Shown here: one piece after another, positions 24,601-39,600 of the stretch
Numbering within the stretch: the stretch's first letter is position 1
Layout: each line of letters begins with the position of its first letter
Source of the DNA: Macrocystis pyrifera
Lineage: Eukaryota > Sar > Phaeophyceae > Laminariales > Laminariaceae
DNA: 64,000 bases
Direction of reading: 5' to 3'
NCBI GenBank assembly: GCA_031763025.1
Contig: JASSKH010000039.1
Location: 1,612,001 to 1,676,000, forward strand
Translations under genes and position numbers: made by a program
Notes under the pieces: generated by a model
What the model was told of the DNA's origin: nothing
The model's database searches: none
Seen by the model: only the letters and a program-made list of their open reading frames with translations

Positions 24601-27600
24601 AACTATACACTCCGCACACTGCCACACGGGTAGATCCTATAGTGTCCGTGCCAAGCGATCCCACACGCACTATCGCGGGCAGCCGACACTACTCGCCCGG
24701 CACTATAGAGGGACTACCTTCGCAATGGGAGTTGTGGTGGTTGATATTGGTGTGTTGTGTGAGTGGTGGTACTTGACGTTTGTCCGGGAATGTGAGACGC
24801 CTCTTTTTCAAGTTATGCGACCGGCCACGAGACGATCGTCGGGCAATGCAGCGACCCGCTTAGCGTTTCGACGATCCGCGGCACGCTGTGCGGCCACTCG
24901 ATCCGGGTGATTACAACAGTACAGTTCTATTCGCGCCGGAGTGCGTTTACCTTTATGCCTGGAGGTATCAGTTTACCCCCCTTTATTTTGGTTGTTTTGT
25001 GTTCAACGGTCACCACGGCTGGCGATCGAGTTGGAAAACTTGTTCGGGGTGAACCTCAATTCCGCCACAAGGGGGATGCGTGTGTCCCGTAGTGTGTGTG
25101 TACAGTATACGATAAGGCACCCACGAGGGAGTTGCACAACTATACCTATGCCTGTCTCCGGAAGCGGCCACATCAGAAAATAAATAAATGCATTCGACGC
25201 TATCATCTTGATGCAAGACAGTCCGCCTCACAAACGATTCTTAGTAGGATGCAGCTCACCCTTCACGAGACTCGCCCAACACCCCACGGCGCTTGGCGCC
25301 TGTTGCAAGAAACACCTGCCAGGCAGTTCGGCGAAAGCCTGATGACGTGCTCCTTCCCGGAACTGTGGGGATGCGAGGGTGTATGGTCGTACCATTATGG
25401 CCATCCATGACACGAGTACCAGGTACAACCCCCACCCCCCATACACATTATCCCACCCCACCCCCTCACCCCACCTCGCATCCCACCCACATCTCCCCCC
25501 CCTTCCCCCCCCACTATACGTCACTCTCCACTATACCCCTCCTTCCCTTCTGGACGCTGCAAAAAAAAATGGAACGACATACGCACCTTTTTGTTTAGTT
25601 CTGGTAGTCTTTCGCCGGTCACTTGCTGGAGCTTTGCAAGCTCGTCGCTCAAGACTTTTGACGTGGACCCGATGGCGTTGACCTTGTCCGCCGACGTTTG
25701 TCCGGCCGCCATCGTTTCGTCCAGGCGTGTCCCCAGCAGGGTGATCTGGACGGAAACGTACCAAGCGCGAAACATCACGCATCAAGCGTTGTCCTTGCCT
25801 CTGACGCGTGTTTGCCTTGTAGGGCTGGCACCTAAATTTCTGAGGCATTAGCTCCTCTGAGGAGCTCTAGATACACCTCACCCAACTGCCGACGTTTGAG
25901 AGCAAAACATAGACTGAAATCCTGATTCACAATCAATCCCATAGCTCGGGTTTCAAAACGAACTGCATGCAAAATCCAATCTTGAGTGGGGTACAGATAC
26001 GTGTTAAGTTAGCGGTGCACCTGTTTTTGCCTTCTGTGGCTCCTGGCTTGAAGAATTCTATATTATTACGAGGAGCCACAGTTATTAGGACCAAATATTG
26101 TTGATAAGAATACGTAAATATGTAGGTTTTCATGTATACCATAGGTCCTGTTAACTATGGTCCCTCGTAATGGTAAGAAGTCACAAAAAAACGAAGTGAA
26201 GAGAAAAATGAGAGCGCAACCCGATGGCCTAGGTAGGTATACAACGATTAACATGTACCTTTATGTCACAAACATACGGTGTTCCAAAAAGGAGGCATGT
26301 CTTATAGGGTCGTTCCTCAGCTGCCTCATAGGCCGACAAGTTCTCACCCTATCGTAGGATGCGTCTATTCGTATTAGTACTGTAAGACAGACACTCGCCC
26401 GAGCGGTCTAAGCGCGGAAGTGAAAATGGATGTAACATTCAACGTATGCACGGCGGCGCATATCCTAAAGCAGAGAAGCACAACATCTAAGTAAAACCCC
26501 GCAAAACAAACAGACCAGAGGCACTCGTTCGAGTGGCTTTGAGCTGCGGAAAACCGAGATCCCAGAAGTGGTGCCCCCTACCGCAACATAGTTTCACATT
26601 GTAGTGTAGTATATACAGGCGTGCTGTGGTAGTGTGGAGGTAGTAGCACCTACATTTTCTGAGGACACTGACTTGATTATAGTATAGGAGCTCTGTATCT
26701 CACCCAGAAAATTAAGTGGAGAAAAACTATTATTAATACAGTAATAAAGCTGCAGCCCGATCAATGACCTCGAAGCCTACCAATGTTGCTGATACTACTA
26801 CTAGTAGGAATATCAAGCGAACAGTATTGTAAAGCACTGCTATTATTACTGGTATTCCAACGATATTGGGCTGAGGAGTCCGGCCATTCCCAGTGACACA
26901 ATTTGGTCATAAACTGCCACTCCTATCGCAGTATTCCTCTATGACAGCAGTATATACCAGGTAACAATTAAAATATACCCTGGTAGTGAATATATAATAA
27001 TCATAATATGTGTGATATGCCTATGCCAGTGTAGTGGTCCGAAGTTCCCGCGCAAATTTGATCATCCAGTCGGTAGTTGGGTCAAGGTATACTTCTCCTG
27101 AGGCGTCTGAGTAACGCCTGCTGCGATAGAGGAGCACGGCCAGGGTAGAGGGGTACCACTTTCTGGCTCAATACTTTCTGACCGGTCGAGGTCTTGAAGT
27201 GAGCAAGTACACTGTTAGTAGTACAGAATCGGTTACTACTGTGGGACATATTTATTATTTTAATAGGAACATGTGTGTTAGGACTCTAATGCCTACAAGT
27301 GTTGGTCGGGCCGCGCGAACAAAGTTCTTCGAAGGCGTGTTTCGGGCGAGAGATATTACGCTCCTCGTGTGGTGATGAGGTGACGTGGTGATGTGAGGAG
27401 CTCAAAAGATAAGGCACCACTCCCCCACCGTGGCATTGCTCATAGGTAGCCCCGTCTGATCAAGGTGTCACTGGGACTGACGGGGCTCCTTAAGAGCTCC
27501 CTAAGGGCTCCTTACGGTCAATAGCAGCACTGATGAACTGCCCAATAAGGCATCAAGGCATTAAGGCTCGTCGTATAGATGTAATTCACTGTATACCTAC

Positions 27601-30600
27601 GGTAGGACACGGGATTTCTCACTTCGTCATAATGTATCCCCTGGTACCAAAATTTTGTGGTGAGGCGAGGCAGGGAGCTCTTCAAGCCAGGAGCTTCACA
27701 AAACGTACTGGTAGGAGCTGCCGCTGCCGACGTAGGAAACATACTATATCACGAGTCTAGCCCATACCCTAAACCGAACAGGAGTGACGCTTAAGTGCTT
27801 CGCTCTCGTCGAAACAGCGCCTTACCCCCGTGCCGACATCGCTTCTGTATATAACGCTTAGATATCTTGTTTTTCTAGCGGGGGCAGACGACGAGGGGGG
27901 GTGGTACTGGTTGCCGGAACCGGTGCTGGCGCAGGTGTTCGTGGTTTTCTTTCGTTGACGCACTGCTTCGCGCTCTTTCAAAGGGCGCTTGAGGTTATCC
28001 AATGGTTACCTTCCTCATCAACACAGATCGCGCTATAATCGTTTGAGCATGACATATCACTTGCAACATCTTTTTCAAAATCGCACCCTGTGGTCAACGA
28101 GGTCCGACGTATGATAGAACGGAGACGGTCGGGCTGGTTCTTTCATGGCGCACTTCGGCGTGGCCTTAGTCTGTTGTCAACACCCTTTCGAGCGGGTCTA
28201 TAGCGCACCTCGTTATTGGTTGGTCTCAGTCTGCGCTCAATGCCCTTCTCAATGGATCTGTATCGGACCTTGTCATTGACTTCTTCTACCGTAGAGTGGG
28301 TAAGATGTCATTATTTTTCACTCGGGCCACTGACTGCGCTTCAATCAAGATTGGGCATACACATAATTTGTTGACGTAGAGAAGCAAATACTTCACTCAA
28401 AATTGGACATAAACATGTGTTATTTTACGCAGAACAGCAAATTCAAATTGTATGGCGGTACATATCGAGAAACTTGAAAGCTTAAAATCTCAAGGCTGAA
28501 AGAAATAAGGTAGTCACCCGGCCGAGTGGTTGGAAGCGGCAGGAAACACAGTACTGGTACCTAAAAGCGACTCACCCCCCTACTGTAGTCATTGATTGCG
28601 CTTAGCCTGCGCTTAACGCCCTTCAGGACGGATGTATAACGCACCTCAGCTTTTACTGCGCTTGCCGTAAAGTGCCCTGGTTGGACAGCAGCAGGGGTGA
28701 TGTGATCGTTTCTCGGTGTTCGTTTCGTCGACAACGGAGAGGGTGCTTAAGTTGAACAATATCCAGTCAGTTTCTAAAAGCTCTCGACCAAAAGCCCAAT
28801 GGTAAAAACAAACGCCTCGGTAAGTTCGGCATGGGCAACCTTCCCATTGCCAGTGAAACTGTCCGACGACAAACAACGATCACACCCCTGTGCGAGATCC
28901 GAATCGCCTTTCGCGTAGTTTGTGCTTAAGGTACTCTTCAGCGGGTCTGTCTATAGCCCACCTCATCTTTGACTGCGCTTAGCCTGTAGTCAACGCCCTT
29001 TTCAAAGGACGCCATGAGGTCATCGTGGGCAACTTGCATGTTTTCCTCCTGCGCTCTGGCTTGCTCCATCAATGCATCCTGCACCGCTTCCACAGCTGCG
29101 TGGTACAGCAGCAGCAGCAGCAGTAGTGGAGCCGCGGGAAGACAGTCACGTAACGAAATATGCTCGACTGGTGCAACATACGTCCTTCTTCGGACCGGTG
29201 CTATGGTTGACGTATAGATCACCTACATTTTCTGAGGCTCCTGGCCTGATTGAAGAATAGTGAGTGGACTCCATTGCTCACCCGAGGAGCTGATCATTAA
29301 AAAAGAGAACAAAAAATTGCGACCCGAATGATAGTAGATATATCACGAATATTGTTGCAAAACAGTCATTTTTTTTTCCCCAAAAGGGCCCCGTCTATCG
29401 TAGCACGGGCTGTTTTTTTTTTTCGAGTGCTTCCCCGGATATTGCTACTCTTCCTGGAGGTGTTTATGAGTGAACGATGTAGAAGTGTACCAGTATGTTG
29501 CACATGGTCGAGTGACAAACCTAGCGTTATGGAATGCTGTTAGTATGTTGTACATGGTCGAGTGACAAACCTAGCGATATGGATTGCTGTTAATATCGTC
29601 ATCACCGTTTACAAAGCTCTGCAATCACCTTCCCAATTTTCGAATGTCAACGCCCTTGTTCAAACACAACGGGATTTCGTGCCCAATGTTGTAGTAGGGG
29701 TTGTAGCGTTAGCGCAACTAGGCTATTATCGCTTCCTGAACAAGAGCTACGGATTTATTCACACAAACTCAAGCTATTCATTATTTAAATCGTTGACGGT
29801 ACAAATTAACCATGGTGACAGCAGCGGCCACGGCATGGTTGGCGGACGATACAATGGTTGGTGTCCGGTTTACAATGGTTGAATGCAAGGACTCGTGCGG
29901 CACCGGCGCAACATGATCCTTCCAGTGATGTCTGGGCGCGTGTTCGTAGATTTTACAATATGCTTCGTGATATATCTACGGTAGGCTTTGCACGGGACTA
30001 CAGTATTTATCGGCGTGAAGTAGTCGTTTGATGTCGACACATAAGTTTTCGGGTGGGGTACGAAGCAAGCTCTTCATAGTGAGGAACCTCAGAAAATAGC
30101 GTATTCTTGCTGTATGCTTTTTAGAATATGTTCTTGGTTTTACTATACCCCCCCCATGATGAGTACACCCCCATGCCTGGGACTAAAAACACCAAGCAAG
30201 TGGCGTTTCATGTTGGGTTTTTGCAACTACTCCTGGTCAACCTATTTATATGTGTGGTCTCTGCGACGGGAAAGTCCAAACGTGTCTGATCCAAGTATAT
30301 TATGAAGTGTTCGCATTCAGCGTAGGGGTTTACCCCAGCTGAGACCCCCCTGCCTTGGGGCCGGGGGGCTCATCCCATCCATCCATAACTTTACATCGAA
30401 TACACCTCATATATTCCGGCCGTAAAATACCACGTGTACCAGGTGCCAGCGGTGTTCCGTACTTCTTTCGGATGGTGCACATGGTGCCTTCGAAAGCCGG
30501 TATACGTAATTCTACTGGCGATACGTCGAATCACGGTAGACCTTCTACAGAAATTACGAGTACCTTCAGTAGATGCCTCCTTCTCTTGTATTTCTTCTGT

Positions 30601-33600
30601 CAACGCGCTCAGCTTTTGAGAGCAGTTCTGCAGCAGCTCACTCATCTCTCCGTCCACCTGATCGAAGGCGAGCGTCAGACACGAGGGGTAGAATCGAGCA
30701 ACGGCCAATCCGGTAAGCAGCGCATCACCAAATGTTCAACACCCCACATGGAAAATCAAACACCAATCATTAAGCGTCAAACACCGGTACGCTGGTACCA
30801 CGGCTTCGTCAATAAACGTAGATCATCCCGTGCTCCTGCAGCTCGTTCTGACTGGCGCAGTCCTCGACCCCTCCTTCGGCTCACCTTACTCTCTACGTCC
30901 CTCAAGCTCGCCTCTAGGTCAGATATCATCTGTAGCATGAGCATAGTATCACGGCACAGGGGTTGGATTGGGTTGGGCTGGGTTGGGTTGAGGTGTGGTA
31001 GCTAATGGGTGCGGTAGATCATGGGTGTGGCTGCTCATGGGTAGGACGTTAGGTGGTTAGGTAGGTGGCTGGATTGGTGAGTGGGTGGGTGGTGGGTGGA
31101 TGAGGGGGTATGTGGGTGGCCGGGTCAACAGGTATGGACAAACCAGGGGCGGGCGAGATGTACGCGCTCGTGAACCCACACGAGCACGAATCAAAGATTT
31201 GCTGTTCTTGGTGGTGGAAGGGAACACGGATACAGGATCATGCCTTGCTAGGCAACGATAGATGCTCGTCAATTCAATGCACAATGGCCGATGTAACGTC
31301 AAACCTCGTCGACTCCCGCGCGCGCACGCTGCTGTAGGGGAGCGTTCTCTACGGCACTTGACACACACCTTTGTTACCCCCTCTCCGACTTGTCCTTTCA
31401 CCGTATCCGTGAGGGTTTCCAATTGGTGGTCAATTGTTCCTTGGAATTCCTCCAGCTTCTCAGACAGCTGCTCCGTTGTTTCCTGGGGTAAGCCGGGGCA
31501 CATTTCGGACACACATGTCAGGCGCGTGAGAGGTGCTTCCTCAGCCGGATGTGCCTTATGCAATGGTTCGCGTGGCAATATACCTGGTATTGGGCTTGGT
31601 TTAGGCTGAAGATGTGAACGGGTGGGTGAATGGGTGGGTGGGTGGGTGGGTGGCTAGGTGGCTGGGTGGTTCGGTGAGTGGGTGGGTGGGTGGGTGCGTT
31701 GGTACGTAGTCGAGTTGGTGGGTGGGTGGGTGGGTGAGTAATGGGGTTGGGAAGTGGGTAGAGCGGGTGGGCCATTCAGTAGGACACGGTGTAGCAGTAG
31801 CTTCACCCTTTACAGAGGCGCGCGGCTTTTCCCTTGTCCAGTCTCTGGTTGATCGCGTGGTCACGTTATGAATATGTCTATAGCACGTGTATGCCTATTG
31901 CCAATGGGAATGGAGACACGACTGACATCTAGTGGATTTCGTGACAAGCTCGCAAAGAAGCATCACACACGTCGGGCACATCAGATCCCCGGTTTCAGGG
32001 TCCATATCGTTTGGGCAAGACGTATACCTGGTTTACGTGACCTACATCATCTAGATCCTGTCTGCCGGAAGGGTTGTTTGTGACACGGCTCCCTCTTCTT
32101 GAACACATGTTTGCTGGGTGATACGTGTATGTTTTCAGCTCTTGCACAACATCCCCCAAAAGCGCACATAAGATCTCGCTAATCTGTTATATGGTGATGT
32201 ATATCCATGACCTATCCGATCGTTGAAATGGTTGTGTGTTGGTTCTCCTGCAGTTGATCACGGCCCTACCCTTGGTGTCGTACATACCAGGGCATTGGAG
32301 ACGATATAAACAACAGGCTCGTCGACTGCTTGTCAGTCTCCTCCTGAAACCCTTCCGCGTGTCGTGAATGATACCAGGTACACCGGTTGAGGGAAAAAAT
32401 TAAATATAAAAAATGCCTCCACTCTCCCCACTACAACCGGGCGAATTCAATGACGAGGTTTGATGAAGTGTCGATTTTTGGAAGTAATATTACACTATCT
32501 AGAGCATTTAGTTCGTCTACAGTGCATCTTCATAACCTGCTGCCGTTGCGACACGCTATGCAGACTCTGCTTAGTACAGGCCCAACCCAAGAAACAGCGT
32601 CTAGACCATGGAGATTATTTCGGCCTCGAGCCGGCCTCATGAGGCAGCTCACACAGAAAGGTGCCTGTCTTCCATGAAGCTTCTATAGTGGGTCATGTAG
32701 TTGTTCAGGAGATCGGCGATCTGTCCGAAGCGTGAGTTGTTTTCCCTACCTGAGCATGGAGCTGGGACCGGTCATCCTTTCAACACGCGAAAAATACTCC
32801 TGCGAGTGAGGCATCGGTTGGCTCACCGACTGCGCGACCATCTCCTCCCGAACCCCTTCCGCGTCTCTCCGGAGATCCGCCACACTGTTGGCAATCTCCT
32901 GGAAGGAAGGTGGTGGACCCTCTCCATCTGATAGATCTACCCCGAGGAGAGCAGTGATTACTCTGATCTTGTCGTCCACGTCCTCGCCGGCGCTGTGGCC
33001 CGTTTTCGTCCGCACGGACCGGGAAAAAAAAACAGGCCCAAAACCAGACAGGCAGTAGGTTAACAGCATGGTATGGTAGCGGGTGTATGTGCAGGAAGTG
33101 TCCAGAACAGGCAGTGTTATAATAGAGGCCTGTTCCCGTACGGGGTGGAGTGCACCTACGTGCAAACAAACAGGCAGTATAAGGGGTCTGGTTTGATACG
33201 GAGGGGGGGGGGGGGGGGGGGGGGTACCTAGGTTTCCAAAGTCAGTGGAGGCACTACTAGAGGCATGTTACGGTAGGGGGCAGTATAGGCGGTGGACCCT
33301 TTCCTTCGAACGGATATATCTCGAGAACTGCAGTTGTTCCCCGCATCTTGTCGTCCACATTTCCCTCTGCGCTGTCGCCGCTATCATCAGACCGGCGCAG
33401 GAACCGAAATCAACAAAGCCAATAAAACAGTCTGTTGTTCAGCGGTATACCATCGTAAGAGAGCTGCCCCCCCCCCCCCCCCCTTCTCGAAAATTATGTA
33501 TCCCGAGTATTTGTTATCGTCGACCCTTGGGTGCTATCGCAGGTTTTGAGGTGCTCGTGTGGGGAGCCCCAGAAACGTTAGGTGCCCTTACCCATACGGT

Positions 33601-36600
33601 GAGGCATGCTACGATAGTGGTACTGCACCTTTTTTTGTCCAAGACATTCGTGGCCGACGGGGCTCTTTAAGGTCTTAAGGGCACCAAGGAACTAACCAAT
33701 AAGGCATGCCTAAATTCCAATAAGGGTTGCCTGATCTTTGGAAGGCGTTTATTTTTGTTCCGTGTTATTCGTGATACACCTAGGCAACGGGATGGTTCAT
33801 CATGTTATGCTTCCCTTTTATATCAATATATGTTTTGTACCGCTTGTGTGATAGTTTTACTGATATACTCCAACTTCTTGTTTTCAGGAGTAGCGCATAT
33901 ATATTTTGTTGGATTGCGCTAACCACACACTTTTCCGAAGTCATGTATCAGGTGATGATATGTAGGTATAGAGATCCTGGTCTGAGAGGGGAGTTCAGAC
34001 TATACAGCACCACCCCTGCCGCCGCGGCAATGCCCCTGGAAATTTTCTCAAGTGAGGACCCTCAGGCAAAAAATGGGTGCAACCATGCGATAACATGCAT
34101 CGTGCAGCACACGTCCGGAAGGCACGTGGGATGAGGTTGGGCCGAGAAGAAAGGAGGCATGTTTTGCCTTATGGGGGTAGTAGCACCTATTTTTTGTGAG
34201 GTTTATACCTTAATGACTTAATTCTCGTGTAGGAGCTCTATACCTCACCCACAAACTGATGCTGAGAAAAACTGCAACCCGAAGAAGAGTCTCAAAGCCT
34301 ACTATTACGGGGGGGACCATAGTAAATAGGACCTACAGTACACACAAAAAACCTATATATCTCCGCATTTTTAGTAACAATATTTGGTCCTATTTACTAT
34401 GGTCCCCGGTAATAATGTGTGTGTTCTTCGCATTAAACCGTTCTTCTATCCGTCGACACCCAGCACAACCAGTGTCCGTGCCGATTCTTCAATTCTAGAG
34501 AGATACTCGTACAAGTTCTGTCGTCACAAAACTACGCCACATAGACACTACATTGTTATGCAGTAAGCAGAGTAAACAACGCAATGCCATGCCATCATCC
34601 TGGATACGACAGACACGACATACACATTCTGTAAATTAGAGATACCAGAGGAAACAAAAAAAAAAAGAAAGCCAAGAAACAAAACAACTAGTACTATCAG
34701 TAAGTATATGACCAATAGTAACGTAAAACTCTATGGAATTCCATCGATATCGGTTTCGGGTGCCCGGTCAGTCGGATTTATTTAGGTCAAAAAATAGGGC
34801 GCAGTGCCCCTATCGTGGCACGCCTCCACTGCGATAAGGGTACTGTACCTTTTTGTGGCTAAACATGTTATGGCTGACGTTCCTCCTGGACTGGAGGGAA
34901 GTGGCCATTATTATTGCAAAAAAACACATACGGCAGTAGTGTTCTGTAGTGTTTGCTAGATACTTTCGCTTTCGGTGTTGGACCTCACGTTGAGCTTCCA
35001 TTTGACTGCTGCCATGATAAGGGGAAAGGGCGTGCAGTATGACGCCATTCTTTTCACTGCAGCGTTTGCGCCCACTCGGACGAGTGGATCTGTGGCTCAC
35101 TCAAATTTGGACTTGAACATATCTTGTTAGCGTAGCGTTAGCAACAATGCCATGCCATGGTGGGGCGTATCGTGAAAACCAAACGCTTCAAGGCTCATGA
35201 CCGCATATACATTAGCTGGGCAGTCACTAGGCCGGGTGGATCTGAGCGGCTGCAAGTTTAGGACATAGACGTGGCTCCCCCATCGTAGAGCCAGGGCTCG
35301 TTTTATCTCCAAATAGTTGTTTGGGTGAGGCGTGAAACAAACGCTCCTTCAGCGGGGAGCCTCAGGAAATTAATCCGCGCCACCCTGCCGTAGCACTCGT
35401 CAAACGGCCTGTCGTTCGAGCAGCGAGGGTGCGGCTCCTTTAGGACTTGAGGCTTGATTCATTACATCTCTTGGCAGCCCGACGTTGTACATCCTGGGAT
35501 GTTTATGCCCGATCCTTGCATAGCCCCCGCAGGAGCGCTGACGGGCGACGGTGCGGTTTTTAAAGTTTTGGAAGGGTTCTCACTGTACCGTGAAGGGTCG
35601 ATTGTCACTGGACCGGTTTGTAATTCCGGCAGCACGACGTATACGCCAATGTCTCTTGATGTCCACCCATGGCGTGAGAGGAGCGCTCTCACACACTACT
35701 ACCTACGGTAGCGCAGGAATGAGCGCAAACTACCAATGGCATTTGCGGTATATATACGGTATGTATCACTGTCAGCAGCAGTCGACCTTTTTCTAAAGGG
35801 TGGATCGTAATTGGAACGCTGTGTATCCCTGGCAGCCAAGCGTTTGCTTCGTTTGTGTCTGTTAAAGGTCTTCTTTGTGTGCTACGAGGCGCTCTATGGT
35901 AGCCATCGCAGGGGGAAATCCGCCGGTGATGCGGAGTCGTACGCTCATTAGGAGTCGACCGTGTTCTAGAGGGTCGACTATCTTCGCGACGTTGCCTCTG
36001 GAAGTCCGGTGTCGTCCTCCCTTAGGGTCCTTGGCAGGTCACGTTTGCTTTGCCACTAGGTGGACCAAGTCACACCCAGAGGAACTATCCTCAGCTCTAT
36101 AGGAAACCTCGATATTTAAACAAAATTATTCTGTCGCGCCGACGGCCGTTTTTTCCTAGGGCATACTGTACCTACACGCATGCATCACTTGGAGGATATG
36201 TTGGTGAGTTCATCTTAACACGCTCACCGCTGTATATCCGAAAATGCGTCTTCTATCCTGTCCATGAGCAGCCCGTTGGTCGCCTGGGTGGATTCCTTTA
36301 TGATTCGGACCTGGTCCATGACTCTCAACAATTGCTCGGATACCTGCGGTGTTTTTACAACAACGATTCGGGTTTGGTATTCCTGCACAATTAGTTTCTT
36401 TATTGCACCGATCTCGCACTGTTCCCTGACATACGTGTGTTTTTTTATCTACGCTGGCATAGTCAGGATATTTGTGCAGGTTGCCTTGTTTATCGTACAT
36501 GTAGTTGTTTGTTGCATTATTACGTTCATATTTAACAGTTACGTCAGCTATGGGGTCGACCGAATCGATGGATTCTCGGCTGCGCACCGCAGGTACGTAC

Positions 36601-39600
36601 TGAAACCCTTTCACTGATGGTATCTCAATCGACACCGACTATTGCTTATTTGTAGAGACTGCTGCGATGAACACACGGCAAGAGGATTGAAGTACCAGCT
36701 TTTAGCGGGTAAGAAGTTTACGGCGAAGCACAGCAGTACAGCAGTGCTCGTGAACCGACCCAATCGCGTGCGTCCCAAACAGTATTACGTATCGGACCAC
36801 AGAAGTCGACATGCTAGCGTTCGGGTCGTTCATACATCAGTCCGATGATCTATTCAAACTTCGTGATCTACAGTAGTTCTCTCGGGGCTCATGTTGCCGA
36901 GCGGGAGCCGTATGACCTGCATGATCTAGCGTATGTTCCTTGGGCAGGATATGTGCGGTACAGATCCTGCACAACCTCTCAAACGGCAGGTTTGGATCTG
37001 CTGTAGATGATCTATCTGTAGATGATCTGTCTGAGGAGTGGAATATTTGAAAAGCAACGTGCACTCTCCTCTTGCTTCCTCCATATCGTGTGTCCAGATC
37101 AACGCATGATGGCTCTAGAAAACGAGCAACACAGACCACAAAGCCGTGGCGAGGCGCGTGGCGGATGCACGTCTCTGCGCAGCACTATCCCATTTTGAAC
37201 CCAGGGAAAATCAAATGAAAGACATGAGATCAGTGCGGGTACACAGATGGCCGTCCCCCCCCCACCCCTGCACATTGTGGACGTATAAAACCCTTGTAGA
37301 GGCATTGACCAAAATCTAGTACACCACTAGGCCGACTGATGTCGACAGCTTGTGGGGTTTGGCGCAATATTCAACCTCTCCTTAAACATCGTTTTACGCT
37401 CCCGGCCACCTGTGTAGTGGCCGTGCAACACACGTGCGCATAACACTGTCCGGAAAGTAAACACACGATCCCCTAGCACAGATTAAGCCAGGGCCGGTGC
37501 GTGTGACCGATGCTGAAATAGTACGTCACTTTATTTCCCCTCATGTTCACGCCTAAGGCTCCACAAGGGTTGAAACGATGCTACTCCGATCGCACTTCAC
37601 CTTCTCGTCCACTAAGCTTAGCCTTCCTTCAAAGGCTTGCTCCATCTCCTCCCGCATGCTGTTCATCTCCACGATAATCGCCTGAACGGAAAACAGCCAG
37701 TCCCACCGCGGAAATTATGCTACTAGGTTCTAATGGAACTACTAAGTTCTAATGGAATATTGTTTTCTGAGGAAACTTCTCCTCCTGCATGCTCTCCATC
37801 GCCACCATTATCGCCTGGACGGAAGACAACTAGTTGATCCCTCCCCTCCAGGGGAACATAATGCCCCAATGTTGAACACTGTTTACTGAGAACTTTCCCC
37901 CCCTCCAAATGCTCTCCATTTCCACGATTTATCGCCTGAAGGTAAAACAGTAAAACAGTCAGTGATGCCCTCTTTCCCTCCCCCCTCTCCCCGCGGATAT
38001 GATTCCCCCACGTTGAAACCCTACACCGCGTACTAAGGAAATTCCTCCTCCGGCATGATTCGTTTCCATGCTACTCACCTGCAGGGAACACAAACAGTAA
38101 CCCCCCCCTCCCCCCTACGCGTGCGGAAATGGCGCCTTTACGTGTAAAGTTAACACCGTTTACCACACGACGTGTGAGGACTGTCGCACCTTTCTCATGC
38201 TTAGCGCGTCCTTGTGGGTGAACTTCGCTACCAGCTCCCGGCCGATTCGATCCAATTCCATGTGCATGAGCTGCAAACACAGTCGACGAACGAAACGTAT
38301 CACGAGCCAGACACGCATGATACATGCATGAATGCCTGCGCATAAGTGTTTGCTTTACGTCACTACGGTGGTGGAGTTTGCACCTACTGTAGAAAACATT
38401 TTTAGTGAGGCTACTTACGTGAGGAGCCCGATATCCCAGCCAACAACCAACATTTTGAGAGATATCGAAGGCTAAGCCAGATGCCCAATCAAATGGACGT
38501 TCACATAACAATATGCAACGCACATCGGATGCAGATCTATTGGGCAGTTTGGGAGTCGAGGAAACCCCGTCAGTGGGAGATGTATGGGCTATAGTATAGG
38601 CTGTGCTATTATCAAGTAAAACCCCTACAGCAGCACGAGTTGGTTAGTTTTGATATACACGAAAATCGTTGATGATAGGACTAACGAGGGTGCGAGAAGA
38701 CGAAGGGGATGTCATAAGCTGGACAAGAACAGCGAACGAACAGCACACCGAGGAACGTTCTCCTCAGGATTTGGAGCCTACCACACACTTTGTTTCTTAG
38801 TATGCGTAGTTTTCTCAATGTAACGGCTTCGTGTCTACTCCGCATAGTCTAGCGGGTAATGCCGTACGAGTACACCCAATGCCATCCAATGTATTAGGAA
38901 ATCCAGTTCGGTTGGGTCTGACGGATGTATGAGCTACTATTATATTCCTGCGGGAGAACGTTTAACACCCCGGACATGTCATCTACAGGCCATCACCGAT
39001 TCCCGCTTCACCATCCAGATCTTCCAGGGCAGGTATATTCCTGATCTGTATGATATTGCCCGTGTGGGCGGATGGGAGCCGTGTATATCTAACGATCCAC
39101 TGTAGGGTATGCTATGCTGGCCAGGTTGAATATGGTAGGATGCGCACTGTTCAGACCCTGCGCGACATCTTGCAACGGCAGCTTAGGGTAGATAGATGGT
39201 GTAGATCGTGACATGTCGGAAGCATTGAACCTCTCACGAACGTGGTGCACAACCCCACCAGTTTTGGCTGAGAGTATTTCTTCAGGACCTTGTCGCCGAC
39301 GTCCCCAAGATTGGATGGGATGGGGGGGCGAAATATTCACGCGCGAAAGGGCGACCTAGGAGCACCCATGGCATAACGCAACGACACGCTTGGCACGCTC
39401 ACCCTGCCTTCCAAAAGCGCTTCTTTTTTGTTGGTGGCTACTCGCACTTGTTCAGCTGTGTTATTATACGTTCTTTTCATCTATTTCCAACACTCCCTTT
39501 CGTTTTCTTACGTTAAGCGTCCATTCTGGCCCCATACGGCAGCATCGGATTGCTGTTTAAACGCATCGCTTCCTGAAATAGCGTGGAACTAGGTTGGTTC

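Noticed and set aside
30355-31005. 216-codon plus-strand ORF
   Set aside because: Antisense to exons 11 and 12, whose splice phases fit a minus-strand gene.
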